Source: Marisediminitalea lipolytica (lineage in GTDB: Bacteria > Pseudomonadota > Gammaproteobacteria > Enterobacterales > Alteromonadaceae). From it: 64,000 nucleotides of DNA. The number at the start of each line of letters is the position of its first letter. The stretch's first letter is position 1. Where the stretch lies: contig NZ_MJIC01000010.1 of NCBI RefSeq assembly GCF_001758465.1, forward strand, positions 310,001 to 374,000, written 5' to 3'. The translations under genes were made by a program, and so were the position numbers. Under the pieces are notes generated by a model. The model was not told where the DNA came from. It did no database searches and worked only from the letters and a program-made list of their open reading frames with translations. Of the stretch, positions 56,449-64,000 are shown piece after piece.

Positions 56449-56601
56449 GGTAGTTCTCCTTGCGTGTGCGTGAAGGGCAGAGTGCAGTATTGTTGTTATT
56501 TTGCTGGCAAACCTGTATCTGTTTTTGTGGTGTCAGGATCAGGTCGTGGCCTTAGCTTAATTGCTGGGGGACTCTACAATTGTGCAGCCCATTAATATAT
56601 A

Positions 56602-56611
56602 TTCATATGAA
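56602..56611. promoter_or_regulatory. Palindrome in the lldP-LysR divergent promoter
   Basis: TTCATATGAA is a perfect 10-bp palindrome in an AT-rich stretch between the lldP and LysR genes, with ACAATTGT (another 8-bp palindrome) about 25 bases to its left. Either may be an operator for the LysR protein. This is positional inference only. Confidence 0.3.
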
Positions 56612-56662
56612 ATATGATTGTTTCCTTTTTTGCATAAATAAAAAGGCTCAGGGAAGAAAGTG

Positions 56663-57568
56663 ATGGTTAAAGCGGATGATATGTTGCTGTTTGTGCAGGT
56701 GGTGGAAGAGGGCTCATTTTCCCGGGTCTCTGCCCGCTACGAAATCACCCTGTCGGTGGTCAGTAAACGTATTGCAAGACTGGAAAAAGCGCTTAATGTT
56801 CAGTTGCTCTATCGTACGACACGCAAGCTTAGCCTGACCGATGCGGGCCAGGCCCTGTATAAAAAGGCTAAGCTGGCACAGCAGGCTTTACAGGATGCTC
56901 AGGATGTAGTGACCGGTTACAGTGACGATGTCCGGGGCAGAATGAAAATCACCATGCCAGTGGTGACGGCCAATCTGGTACTGAGTCAGTCATTAATAGA
57001 ATTTTGCGAACAATACCCGGGGATTGAGGTGGAGTTACAGGTCACCAACCGGGTTGTGGACATTCTGGATGAAGGCTTCGATCTGGCAATTCGAACGGCC
57101 AACCTGGCCGATTCGTCACTGGTTGCCCGGCGACTGGTCGACTCTAACTGGGTTGTCTGTGCCGCACCGCAGTATCTGCAAACTTATGGTATACCGGCGC
57201 ATCCCGATGAACTGACCCGGCATCACTGTTTACTCTACAAGTATGAAGGGACCAAACCAGAATCCTGGCTATTTCGTCTCGATGGGCAGGATACGCCCAT
57301 GGCAGTGCAGGGGCGCTACCGCACTAACACACTGGATACACTAAAACATGGTGCCATGGCAGGGTTTGGTATTGCTTATTTACCACGCGCGCTGATTTAT
57401 GAAGAACTTCAGGCGGGAAAACTGGTGTCGTTGTTAACGCCCTTTGTTGCCAAAGCATTGGGGATTTATGCAATTTATCCGAAAGCCCGTCAGCCTGACA
57501 AAAAGCTCGCCCTGATGGTCGAGCATTTTCGTCAGGCGTTACAGCGTAAACAGCAGTACTTTGCTTAA
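56663..57568 (+). CDS. LysR family transcriptional regulator
   Basis: A 301-residue LysR regulator. The winged helix (1-60) reads MLLFVQVVEEGSFSRVSARYEIT, and the effector domain carries the usual DLAIRTANLADSSLVARRL. It is of the same CrgA-like class as the gene at 25214 but clearly distinct. GGGAAG stands before ATG 56663, and a GTG codon directly precedes the ATG. It is divergent from the lactate permease gene, so regulation of lactate uptake is the natural guess. Its stop overlaps the convergent porin stop by four bases. Confidence 0.9.
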   Translation: MVKADDMLLFVQVVEEGSFSRVSARYEITLSVVSKRIARLEKALNVQLLYRTTRKLSLTDAGQALYKKAKLAQQALQDAQDVVTGYSDDVRGRMKITMPVVTANLVLSQSLIEFCEQYPGIEVELQVTNRVVDILDEGFDLAIRTANLADSSLVARRLVDSNWVVCAAPQYLQTYGIPAHPDELTRHHCLLYKYEGTKPESWLFRLDGQDTPMAVQGRYRTNTLDTLKHGAMAGFGIAYLPRALIYEELQAGKLVSLLTPFVAKALGIYAIYPKARQPDKKLALMVEHFRQALQRKQQYFA

Positions 57569-58692
57569 AAAGCCAGCTGAGCGGAGAATTGCAGATAATC
57601 GGAATCCACAGCAATGATGCCCTCGTCGTCGATGGCGTAATTGCCGTATTCAACGCCGACTTTTAAATGGTTATTTAACTGCTTAATCAGGTTGATCCCC
57701 CATTGTGAGCGCTCCATTTCCAACACATCGGTTTTAGCTGCGCCGTAATAGGCAGTAGAACGCAAGGTGTCGCTCCAGAAGTGGCGGTAGGAAAAGCTGT
57801 AGGCCAGGGTTTCTTCTACTTTTACTTCATCGCTTACGGGATCAACCACAATATCGGTAGTCATAGCCGCCGATGCATAACGACCGGGTTTTCCACCTGT
57901 AACCTGAAAACGAAAGTCATCTTTGCCCACGGTTCTAATCACACCGGCGATATTGGCCGCTGCTGAAGTCTTGTCGATACCGCCTTCATCCACCTGGCGC
58001 ACCATGGCAGCCACCGATACCCAGCCCCAGTCGGCTCTGTGAGTGTAGCGGGTGATAAAGTCCGGAATGGATTCGTCCGGGTCGGCCTGGTCACCGCTTA
58101 AGCCTACGGCACTCGATGGCGTACCGACATCGCCGTCACCCCAGGTTTCCGGGTTCTCGATGGCAAACTCCCAGTTACCATAGGTGTAACGAACCAGCAC
58201 CGCACGCATAAACGCTTCGCCAACAAACGGGCCACCAAAGTCTAACGTTTCTGGCATGGAATGAACGGGCATAAAGGTACTCCACGCCTGACCTGCCAGC
58301 CAGTTCTGATAGGTAAAGTACATGTGGCGCAAACGTGGGTTAGAGGAGTTGCTGATGATTTCGTTACCGCCACCACCATAAAAGTCGATTTCGACAAACG
58401 CGCTGATATCTCCGTAATCCACCTTCATATTGACTCGGGATTCGCGAACGTTGAAACCGGTATGCGAGGTATCAGTTGGCTCGCCACCGGGATAGTTAGC
58501 TACCCAGTAGTCCTGGTAAGCTATATCACCGTTAACATGGCGAATGTCCATTTTGACGTAGCCACCCACCGAAACGGTGGCTTGTTCGTCACCTTCGCCG
58601 CTTTTATAAATTTCGATTGCCTGAAGTGGTGTGGCTAACAGTAAAGTCGATAAACCCGCTGCCGCAACAGCGCTTAGTTTGAATGCATGCAT
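57565..58692 (-). CDS. DcaP-like porin
   Basis: A 375-residue outer-membrane protein with signal peptide (to PLQA), a short coiled N-terminal piece and a beta-barrel ending in AQLAF, a terminal Phe typical of porins. Blocks such as VSVGGYVKMDIRHVNGD, FNVRESRVNMKVDYGDISAFVEIDF and GQAWSTFM match the DcaP/trimeric porin-like family that admits dicarboxylates and other small anions. Its neighbourhood of lactate genes makes passage of organic acids plausible. The gene is monocistronic. Confidence 0.85.
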   Translation of the reverse strand: MHAFKLSAVAAAGLSTLLLATPLQAIEIYKSGEGDEQATVSVGGYVKMDIRHVNGDIAYQDYWVANYPGGEPTDTSHTGFNVRESRVNMKVDYGDISAFVEIDFYGGGGNEIISNSSNPRLRHMYFTYQNWLAGQAWSTFMPVHSMPETLDFGGPFVGEAFMRAVLVRYTYGNWEFAIENPETWGDGDVGTPSSAVGLSGDQADPDESIPDFITRYTHRADWGWVSVAAMVRQVDEGGIDKTSAAANIAGVIRTVGKDDFRFQVTGGKPGRYASAAMTTDIVVDPVSDEVKVEETLAYSFSYRHFWSDTLRSTAYYGAAKTDVLEMERSQWGINLIKQLNNHLKVGVEYGNYAIDDEGIIAVDSDYLQFSAQLAF

Positions 58693-59167
58693 ATGAAAAC
58701 CATTTTTATTGAGTGTGAAAAATCAGCCACGTACTGTACGAATAATCGATGTGGCGATATATGCTAAATGAAGAACATATTGTTTCTAAAAATACATAAA
58801 TGAACCGAGTGGATACACCATTGAAGAAACACCTGACGCAATGCCGCAGGCCTCAGGATAAATCCCAGTATAGGTAATGCCGACAAGGAAAATACTGATA
58901 CAGGTCAAACACCTGGAATTAGGATGTAAGCCTGAAATCCGGCCGGCAGCTTACCTTTATAGTGAGGTTTTGTCGCGGTTTTCGTAGCTTCAAACTGGTG
59001 TTTGTCTAAAAGCTGAACTAAGGTGTTAATAGAGTGATATAAGAATAACAATGTACTGTAAAAACAGCGACTAGGGCAGTTATTCAAAGGTAATAAATGA
59101 TTGTGCCAATGAGTGAATGGGGTAATATACCGGGCATAGCTAAGCATAAATAACTAAATCGAGCATT
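58693..59167. other. Intergenic region between porin and envelope cluster
   Basis: There are 475 bases with no supported gene. A minus-strand frame at 58905-59147 lacks a ribosome-binding site and has non-protein-like composition. The left end should contain the porin promoter. I see no repeats or RNA gene. Confidence 0.4.
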
Positions 59168-59704
59168 GTGAACTCAAAGTCGTCGGTAACATTACTGGAA
59201 CTGGAACCACAGGAAATCAGATACGCCAAGGTCATCTCGGGTGTTTCGCCCATGGTATTGCGTCGCGTATTTGGTGCCTGGATATTTTTTGTGGCCCTTA
59301 TTGCCGGTCTGGTGACGGTCGCCCCCGACCTGTCGCTTAATTTTATGGCCATGACCATAGCCGTACTGATGATTTTTACCGTCGTTATCTTCTATCAGAG
59401 TCGTATTTCCGAAGGCTGGCCCGCCATAATTCATTACCATAATCGAATTGGTGTGGTGCAGGATCCCGTTGCTCGCCGCTTTTTGATGGTCTCTGATTCG
59501 CTGGTTACCGATGCCAGACCGCATATTCTCAAACCTAATAAGAAAGCGGTGGCCATTGAGATTGACGATAGCGCGCTGAGTGATAAAGATAGAGCGTTAA
59601 TGCAGCAGGCCATCTGGCCTGAAGATAATCAGCTGATTGCGTTAAGTTACTTTAAAAAGCGCGAAGACATCTGTGCATCGGTCAAACAGGTCGCTGGCCT
59701 GTAA
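59168..59704 (+). CDS. Hypothetical two-TM membrane protein
   Basis: A 178-residue protein I do not recognise. An N-terminal cytoplasmic stretch (1-35) is followed by two adjacent membrane segments (about 37-55 and 60-78), then a soluble domain (80-178) that looks alpha/beta with GWPAIIHYHNRIGVV and ALMQQAIWPEDNQ. The start is GTG 59168 with only a weak GAG upstream; the frame is open and codon use is like its neighbours. It precedes the BON-domain gene by 164 bases. Confidence 0.7.
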   Translation: MNSKSSVTLLELEPQEIRYAKVISGVSPMVLRRVFGAWIFFVALIAGLVTVAPDLSLNFMAMTIAVLMIFTVVIFYQSRISEGWPAIIHYHNRIGVVQDPVARRFLMVSDSLVTDARPHILKPNKKAVAIEIDDSALSDKDRALMQQAIWPEDNQLIALSYFKKREDICASVKQVAGL

Positions 59705-59868
59705 AGGCCGCTACGGACTGAGTAAATAGTTCACAGCGTTGAGAAATCGCTACACTTATTGCTATCAATCTTGCTTTATTTTTCATAATATCCCTTTAAA
59801 AACAACACGTTAAATTCCGGCCTGATCCTCGCAACAGTTTCTCCGACTTTTTGAATCGGAGCGCGACT

Positions 59869-60432
59869 ATGAAACGTTCAGTACTATCTTTAATTGTCGC
59901 TGGTGTGATTGCCACCGGCACCGCCGGTCCTGCTTTCGCTAGTGCCAAATGGGAAGACAAAGCCAAAGATGCATGGATAGATGGCAAGGCAGAAGCCACC
60001 TTACTGTTTAACACCCACTTAAATTCCTTTGATATTAATACTGATGTGCACGACGGCGTAATCGTCCTGACTGGCAAAGTCGACAGCAGCATTGACAAAA
60101 AGCTGGCTGAAGAACTGGTTATCGGTATAGATGGCGTGGTGTCGGTAGATAATCGGTTGTCCATTGTTGAGAGTGTTGATGAGCCCTTGATTAGTGAGCA
60201 AACCAGTAATGATCTGACCGATGCAAAAATAGCCACTGTAGTGAAATCCCGGTTACTGATGGACTCGGATATCTCCGGGCTGGATATCGATGTTGATGTT
60301 GCAGATAAAAAAGTGACGTTGTCAGGTTCGGTAGACAGTGAGGCAGAACGTGCCCTGGCTGTGGAAATTGCGAAAAATGCGTCACAGGTCGAAGCTGTCG
60401 ACGATTTACTCGAAGTAAACGAATCAGAATAA
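59869..60432 (+). CDS. Periplasmic protein with two BON domains (OsmY-like)
   Basis: A 187-residue secreted protein: signal peptide (1-25, to AFASA) and two BON domains (about 38-100 and 110-180). Each has the pattern of a helix followed by VHDGVIVLTGKVDS or VADKKVTLSGSVDS. BON domains bind membranes or envelope partners; OsmY helps folding of outer-membrane proteins and is stress-induced. Here the protein stands at the head of genes for an MlaA-like lipoprotein and an RND exporter. ATG 59869 follows CGGAG by 8 bases. A T-rich terminator follows. Confidence 0.87.
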   Translation: MKRSVLSLIVAGVIATGTAGPAFASAKWEDKAKDAWIDGKAEATLLFNTHLNSFDINTDVHDGVIVLTGKVDSSIDKKLAEELVIGIDGVVSVDNRLSIVESVDEPLISEQTSNDLTDAKIATVVKSRLLMDSDISGLDIDVDVADKKVTLSGSVDSEAERALAVEIAKNASQVEAVDDLLEVNESE

Positions 60433-60437
60433 CCCTC

Positions 60438-60470
60438 AAGCGGTCGGCCGTTCTGGCGTCCGCTTTTTTT
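60438..60470 (+). terminator. Terminator after the BON-domain gene
   Basis: AAGCGG (60438-60443) pairs with CCGCTT (60460-60465), with an imperfect inner stem GCC/GGC, followed by a run of T to 60470. It separates the BON gene from the small gene at 60487. Confidence 0.65.
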
Positions 60471-60486
60471 ACGCCAGGAGAGGCAC

Positions 60487-60627
60487 ATGAGTAACACCAA
60501 GCAAAACGAACAAACCCTTCCGTCTTCGCCGGGGATTTTTAACTGGTTTGCACGCTATGAGGAGTCAGCGCATCCAAGTCAGTATCAGGTTAACCTGCCG
60601 TCTTCGCGAGACTCTCAGGAAGAGTAA
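60487..60627 (+). CDS. Small protein of 46 residues
   Basis: An open frame from ATG 60487 to TAA 60625-60627 with a strong AGGAG six bases upstream. The product is hydrophilic, beginning MSNTKQNEQTLPSS and with FNWFARYEE in the middle; the tetrapeptide LPSS occurs twice (11-14 and 37-40). I know no homologue. It is in line with its neighbours and has typical codon use, so it is probably expressed. It could be a small cytoplasmic accessory to the envelope cluster. Confidence 0.55.
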   Translation: MSNTKQNEQTLPSSPGIFNWFARYEESAHPSQYQVNLPSSRDSQEE

Positions 60628-60738
60628 CTGAATACTTGTAACAAATTCAATTGTTTAAGTTGAGTCGTGTTGGCTCATAAAAAACAGGCGGACAAGCAGT
60701 CAGGCGCCGTCATTTAACCAATAACCGTGGTGATAACT

Positions 60739-61116
60739 ATGCGAAATTTAACGAAATGGGCATTAGGATCTCTACTGGTATGCAGCGGTGTTTTGGCAGC
60801 CAGTCAAACTGATAACGTGTCTCAAACGGTGACTCAGTCAGTGTCTGATTGGGTCAGCACAGCAGACACAGCAACAACGCTATCGGAGCGTGACAGGCCA
60901 TTGGTTAAGTTGGAGCAAGACGTCGCCATGACTCAATTTGATTCAGCTAATCCGATGCATGTACTGCGGTTAAAGCGAATAATGCACTACCTTAGTGAAG
61001 CGCGGACTTACGATCAGCAAAACTGGCAATACAACAGAGATGATGCTGTCGAAAGAGCCACTAATATTCTGCGTCATCATCAAGTGAAAACCGGGCAGGG
61101 GCAGCATGTTATATAA
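60739..61116 (+). CDS. Small secreted protein of unknown function
   Basis: A 125-residue protein with a signal peptide (1-22; ALGSLLVCSGVLAAS) and a hydrophilic helical mature part (30-125) rich in Thr, Ser and Gln, ending QHHQ-like QVKTGQGQHVI. No motif is recognised. ATG 60739 is taken over the in-frame GTG 60727. It overlaps the start of the MlaA-like gene by 11 bases, so both are co-translated and likely act together. Confidence 0.68.
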   Translation: MRNLTKWALGSLLVCSGVLAASQTDNVSQTVTQSVSDWVSTADTATTLSERDRPLVKLEQDVAMTQFDSANPMHVLRLKRIMHYLSEARTYDQQNWQYNRDDAVERATNILRHHQVKTGQGQHVI

Positions 61117-61975
61117 AGGACTGATTAGTGCGGTAATAGTACTCCTGGCGGGGTGTTCATCTGTTCCGCCACCATCACAGACTGAGGCGAATGGCGCAAC
61201 GGACGTTCACGAGGTTGCGTCGGGCGAATTGCCACAGAGTCGGTTAAGTGCTGGTGAGCAGGTGACGCTGCAAACATCACAGGGAGAACAGGATGTGTCA
61301 CCTGCCATCGTTTCGGTCACAGAAAGCCAGTTGGACAATTCGGTAGCGGCGTCCCAATATTACGATCCCTGGGAAGGCTTTAACCGCTCTATGTTTGCCT
61401 TCAATAATGCGGCTTACGACTATGTTCTTACGCCAGTAAGTAATGGTTATAAAGCGGTCTTACCGCAACCGGTAAGAAACTCGGTTGGGAATTTTTTTAG
61501 TAACCTGCGCGAACCTCTCAACCTACTCAACAATATTTTTTCGGGCGAAGTGTCAGATGCGGGTACCAATCTGGGGCGCTTTTTGATTAATTCCACCATC
61601 GGCTTACTTGGCCTCTTTGACCCGGCTTCAAGTTGGTTTGATATAACGCCCAAAGAGCGTTCAATCGGCGATACGCTGGCAAGTTATGGCGTTGGTGCCG
61701 GACCTTATCTGGTGCTGCCTCTGTTAGGACAAAGCGACGTTCGTGGTGGCTTTTCAGTGCTCACAGAAGGCCTGATTCACCCGGTTAATCATATTGCTGA
61801 TTCGCCACAAACCTATCAGTTAAGAGCCGTCGATGGGGTAGACGAATTCTCTGAACAGTCAGATACCTATCATACCCTTTACCAAAACGCGGACGATCCA
61901 TACATCTATTTCCGAAATCAGTACTTACAAGGTCAGGCACGGGATTCGCTTTATGAACAAGAAGACTCTGATTAG
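61106..61975 (+). CDS. mlaA: MlaA/VacJ-family outer-membrane lipoprotein
   Basis: A 289-residue lipoprotein with lipobox LLAGCSSVP (Cys17). After a disordered Ser/Gln-rich stretch (20-80) the MlaA core (about 85-260) begins at YDPWEGFNRSMFAFNNAAYDYVLTP and continues through SNLREPLNLLNNIFSGE, LGLFDPASSWF and GVGAGPYLVLPLLGQSDVRGG. MlaA removes mislocalised phospholipids from the outer leaflet of the outer membrane with OmpC/OmpF and passes them to MlaC. The RND exporter gene begins inside its end. Confidence 0.92.
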   Translation: MLYKGLISAVIVLLAGCSSVPPPSQTEANGATDVHEVASGELPQSRLSAGEQVTLQTSQGEQDVSPAIVSVTESQLDNSVAASQYYDPWEGFNRSMFAFNNAAYDYVLTPVSNGYKAVLPQPVRNSVGNFFSNLREPLNLLNNIFSGEVSDAGTNLGRFLINSTIGLLGLFDPASSWFDITPKERSIGDTLASYGVGAGPYLVLPLLGQSDVRGGFSVLTEGLIHPVNHIADSPQTYQLRAVDGVDEFSEQSDTYHTLYQNADDPYIYFRNQYLQGQARDSLYEQEDSD

Positions 61976-64000
61976 TAATTTGTCTGACGGTGTTGTCCGT
62001 TGGCGCTGGCTGGTGGTGTGTATATTTGCTGTGTTTTTGCTAATAGCACTGACCGGGGTGGGCAAGTTTAAGATTGCTGCATCTGCCGATACGCTGCTGG
62101 TGAAGGATAACAAGCTGTACATTCAGACGCAGCTGGCTCAACAGACCTTCAGTCCTGACGAATTTATTCTGCTAGCCTACGAACCCCGTCAGCATGATGT
62201 ATTTAGTAAGCAAACCTTTGAGGATTTGCAGTTTCTTTCATCAGAAATTAGCAAGATTCCCCGGGTTGAGAGTACCACTTCGATTTTAACGGTGCCCCTG
62301 ATTAAAGATGCCGATGCGCTGAGCGGACAAACCGATGTTAGTGCGCTGACCTGGCAGCAACAGCGTTATTCTCCCAAGGAGATGCGTAAGCTGATTAGCG
62401 GTCATCCCATTTTTACTGATCTGCTGATCAATCGTGACAACACAGCAACGTCTATTCAGATTGTATTTAAACCCAATGACGAACTCATTCGCATTGAAGG
62501 GGAGATGACCGCAATTCAGTCTAAGCTGTTGCAAAGGCCTCTGACTGAAGATGAACAGCAGCAACTGGCAACGCTTAAAGCCAAAGCTGATCCTATCCGG
62601 GCTAAACTAACTCAAGCCCGCAAGCAGGAAATTGATCAAATTAATGCCATTACCGAGCAGGTGAACCAGCGGGCCAATACTTATCTTGGCGGCGCCTATG
62701 TGGTAGGCCAGCATTTAATCGACATTATTAAATCAGACCTGGTGATCTTTGGCACTGCCATTGCGTTAGTCGTGGCGCTGTTACTGGCTATTTTGTTCCG
62801 GCGCTTACGGTGGGTGGCGCTGCCATTATTAAGTTGCGCGCTGAGTGTTTCTGTGACTTTGGGTCTGCTGGGCTGGCTGGATTTGCGGGCTACCGTGATC
62901 TCGGCAAATTTTGTGGCGTTACAAATTATTCTGACGCTGGCGGTTATGATCCACATGCTGGGAAGCTATCGCTATATTGCCCAGGAGACGCCCGAACTGA
63001 GCCAGCATGAGCGAGTACAAAGCATGCTGGAAGATAAACTGAGCCCGTGTTTTTTTGCCTCGTTAACCACCAGTGTCGGTTTTGCCGCATTATTGTTCAG
63101 CGGTCTGGAACCCGTGACGTCTTTTGGTGTGATGATGCTGATAGCCATGATAGTGTCACAGCTGGTTAGTCTGATTTTATTTCCTGCGGTGCTGGCTTTA
63201 TTATCCCCAGGCAGTGAAGCCCACGACTATGCGTTTATTGGTGCACTGTTAACGCGTGCGCGGCATCTCAGTGTAGCCAGACCCGGTCTTACCATAGCTT
63301 TTAGTGCGTTGTTATTTGCCGGGCTTAGCGTGGGCATTATGCGCCTGAACGTGGAAAATTCCTTCATAGATTATTTTGCCGATAACACCCAGGTGCATCG
63401 CGAACTTGCCTACATCGATAAAGAGTTTGGCGGGACCACGGCACTGGATATAATTTTGCAGGTACCGGATACGCCTGATGATCCATCGCTGATTCTGAGC
63501 GCCGACAGTGTTAACCGTCTGCAACTGGTGCAAAGTGCAGTAAAAGCGTTTGCCGCTAGCGGCAGCGTTACATCACTGGTTAACTTTACTGAGCTGGCTA
63601 CCCAACTCAACCAGGGGCGGCCGTTAACCGAGTACGAACTCACCAGTATTTATTATCTGCTCAATGACAAAGTCGTAAACCAACTGGTAGGGGCCTATTT
63701 TTCTGAACAGGCCCAGCAGCTGAGAATGGCGGTGCGGGTGCAGGATACCACCGCAGGCCTGGATCGCGAGCAGTTCCTGACAGATCTTAAACAGGATTTA
63801 GCATCGCTGGGCGTTGCCGCTGAGGACTATCAGCTAACCAGTTTGTTTGTGTTGTATCAGGATATATTAAGCCGTCTGTTTAGCTCACAAATTACTACGC
63901 TGGGGTTGGTGTATGCGGCGTTGGGACTGGTATTTCTGCTTATTTTCCGGGCAGTTAAAGTGGCACTCATCGCCTTAATACCTAATGTGCTGACGACACT
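61953..64000 (+). CDS. RND/MMPL-family exporter, partial at the window edge
   Basis: An open frame runs from ATG 61953, overlapping the MlaA-like stop by 23 bases, to the last base without a stop (682 codons seen). TM1 is at about 22-40, followed by a large periplasmic domain (40-255), then five to six membrane segments (about 260-450), another periplasmic domain (about 455-640) and the next TM block at the edge. The IMMPL-like wording FFASLTTSVGFAALLFSGLEPVTSFGVM is characteristic of the RND superfamily exporters (HpnN/MMPL-like) of about 770-900 residues. Such exporters move lipids or hydrophobic compounds. The tight link to MlaA suggests a lipid-trafficking pair. Confidence 0.85.
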   Translation, partial: MNKKTLISNLSDGVVRWRWLVVCIFAVFLLIALTGVGKFKIAASADTLLVKDNKLYIQTQLAQQTFSPDEFILLAYEPRQHDVFSKQTFEDLQFLSSEISKIPRVESTTSILTVPLIKDADALSGQTDVSALTWQQQRYSPKEMRKLISGHPIFTDLLINRDNTATSIQIVFKPNDELIRIEGEMTAIQSKLLQRPLTEDEQQQLATLKAKADPIRAKLTQARKQEIDQINAITEQVNQRANTYLGGAYVVGQHLIDIIKSDLVIFGTAIALVVALLLAILFRRLRWVALPLLSCALSVSVTLGLLGWLDLRATVISANFVALQIILTLAVMIHMLGSYRYIAQETPELSQHERVQSMLEDKLSPCFFASLTTSVGFAALLFSGLEPVTSFGVMMLIAMIVSQLVSLILFPAVLALLSPGSEAHDYAFIGALLTRARHLSVARPGLTIAFSALLFAGLSVGIMRLNVENSFIDYFADNTQVHRELAYIDKEFGGTTALDIILQVPDTPDDPSLILSADSVNRLQLVQSAVKAFAASGSVTSLVNFTELATQLNQGRPLTEYELTSIYYLLNDKVVNQLVGAYFSEQAQQLRMAVRVQDTTAGLDREQFLTDLKQDLASLGVAAEDYQLTSLFVLYQDILSRLFSSQITTLGLVYAALGLVFLLIFRAVKVALIALIPNVLTT

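Noticed and set aside
47106-58692. Denitrification or nitrous-oxide reductase locus, suggested by the NosA-like receptor
   Set aside because: No nosZ, nosR, nir or nor gene is present in the window; the copper may serve oxidases or other enzymes encoded elsewhere.
58905-59147. 80-codon minus-strand frame in the gap after the porin gene
   Set aside because: No ribosome-binding site; the sequence is rich in unusual His/Leu/Tyr mixtures and it ends in a region without promoter signals.
1-64000. CRISPR array or rRNA genes
   Set aside because: No regularly spaced 25-40 bp repeats and no rRNA-like sequence were seen on either strand.

Overview
The window looks like chromosomal DNA of a marine-type gammaproteobacterium, most likely from Alteromonadales (Alteromonadaceae-like). 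Supporting signs are the HopJ-family protein, a D-lactate dehydrogenase plus lactate permease pair, a YbiT-type ABC-F ATPase, HDOD and GGDEF proteins, a TonB-dependent receptor and many solo periplasmic binding proteins. Assignment to a genus is not possible from reading alone.

Positions 1 to about 7300 are a visibly AT-richer mobile region. A 45-nt copy of the 3' half of a tRNA-Pro(GGG) gene (2420-2464) lies between two tyrosine integrases. The left one (932-2200) follows an excisionase-like gene and reads towards the tRNA fragment. The right one (2625-4031) reads away from it and is interrupted by one in-frame stop. This is the layout of two integrative elements placed in tandem at one tRNA locus. 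The right element is decayed. It also carries an unrecognised 328-residue protein, a serine resolvase cut off after its catalytic domain, and a divergent HhH-GPD-like glycosylase.

Positions 7330-46973 are ordinary chromosome. They hold a class 3 lipase, an HDOD protein, an Orn/Lys/Arg decarboxylase and two convergent diguanylate cyclases (one TPR type, one beta-propeller type). These are followed by glutamate dehydrogenase, a zinc alcohol dehydrogenase, HopJ, YbiT, S41-type lipoproteins, a uracil-DNA glycosylase and a LysR/GST divergent pair. The rest of the stretch holds an AraC regulator with an amidohydrolase, a BrxR-like WYL regulator, a Kef-type potassium efflux pair, an MFS exporter, a penicillin-acylase family protein, an atypical SDR, a two-component system, an HpaI-type aldolase and a ToxR/CadC-like regulator.

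Positions 47106-58692 are the most coherent functional block. Seven collinear minus-strand genes encode, in transcription order, lactate permease, D-lactate dehydrogenase, two PepSY membrane proteins (the second fused to an NqrF-like 2Fe-2S ferredoxin domain), a copper-type TonB receptor (OprC/NosA-like), and a RegB/RegA-like redox two-component pair. A perfect 17-bp dyad of RegA/PrrA-site type sits just upstream of the receptor gene. My inference is a redox-regulated system that couples respiratory electrons to copper acquisition or metal reduction. A LysR gene and a DcaP-like porin flank it.

Positions 59168-64000 look like an envelope-maintenance cluster: a two-TM protein, a two-BON-domain protein, a 46-codon small gene, a small secreted protein, an MlaA-type lipoprotein and an RND/MMPL-family exporter. 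The exporter runs off the right edge.
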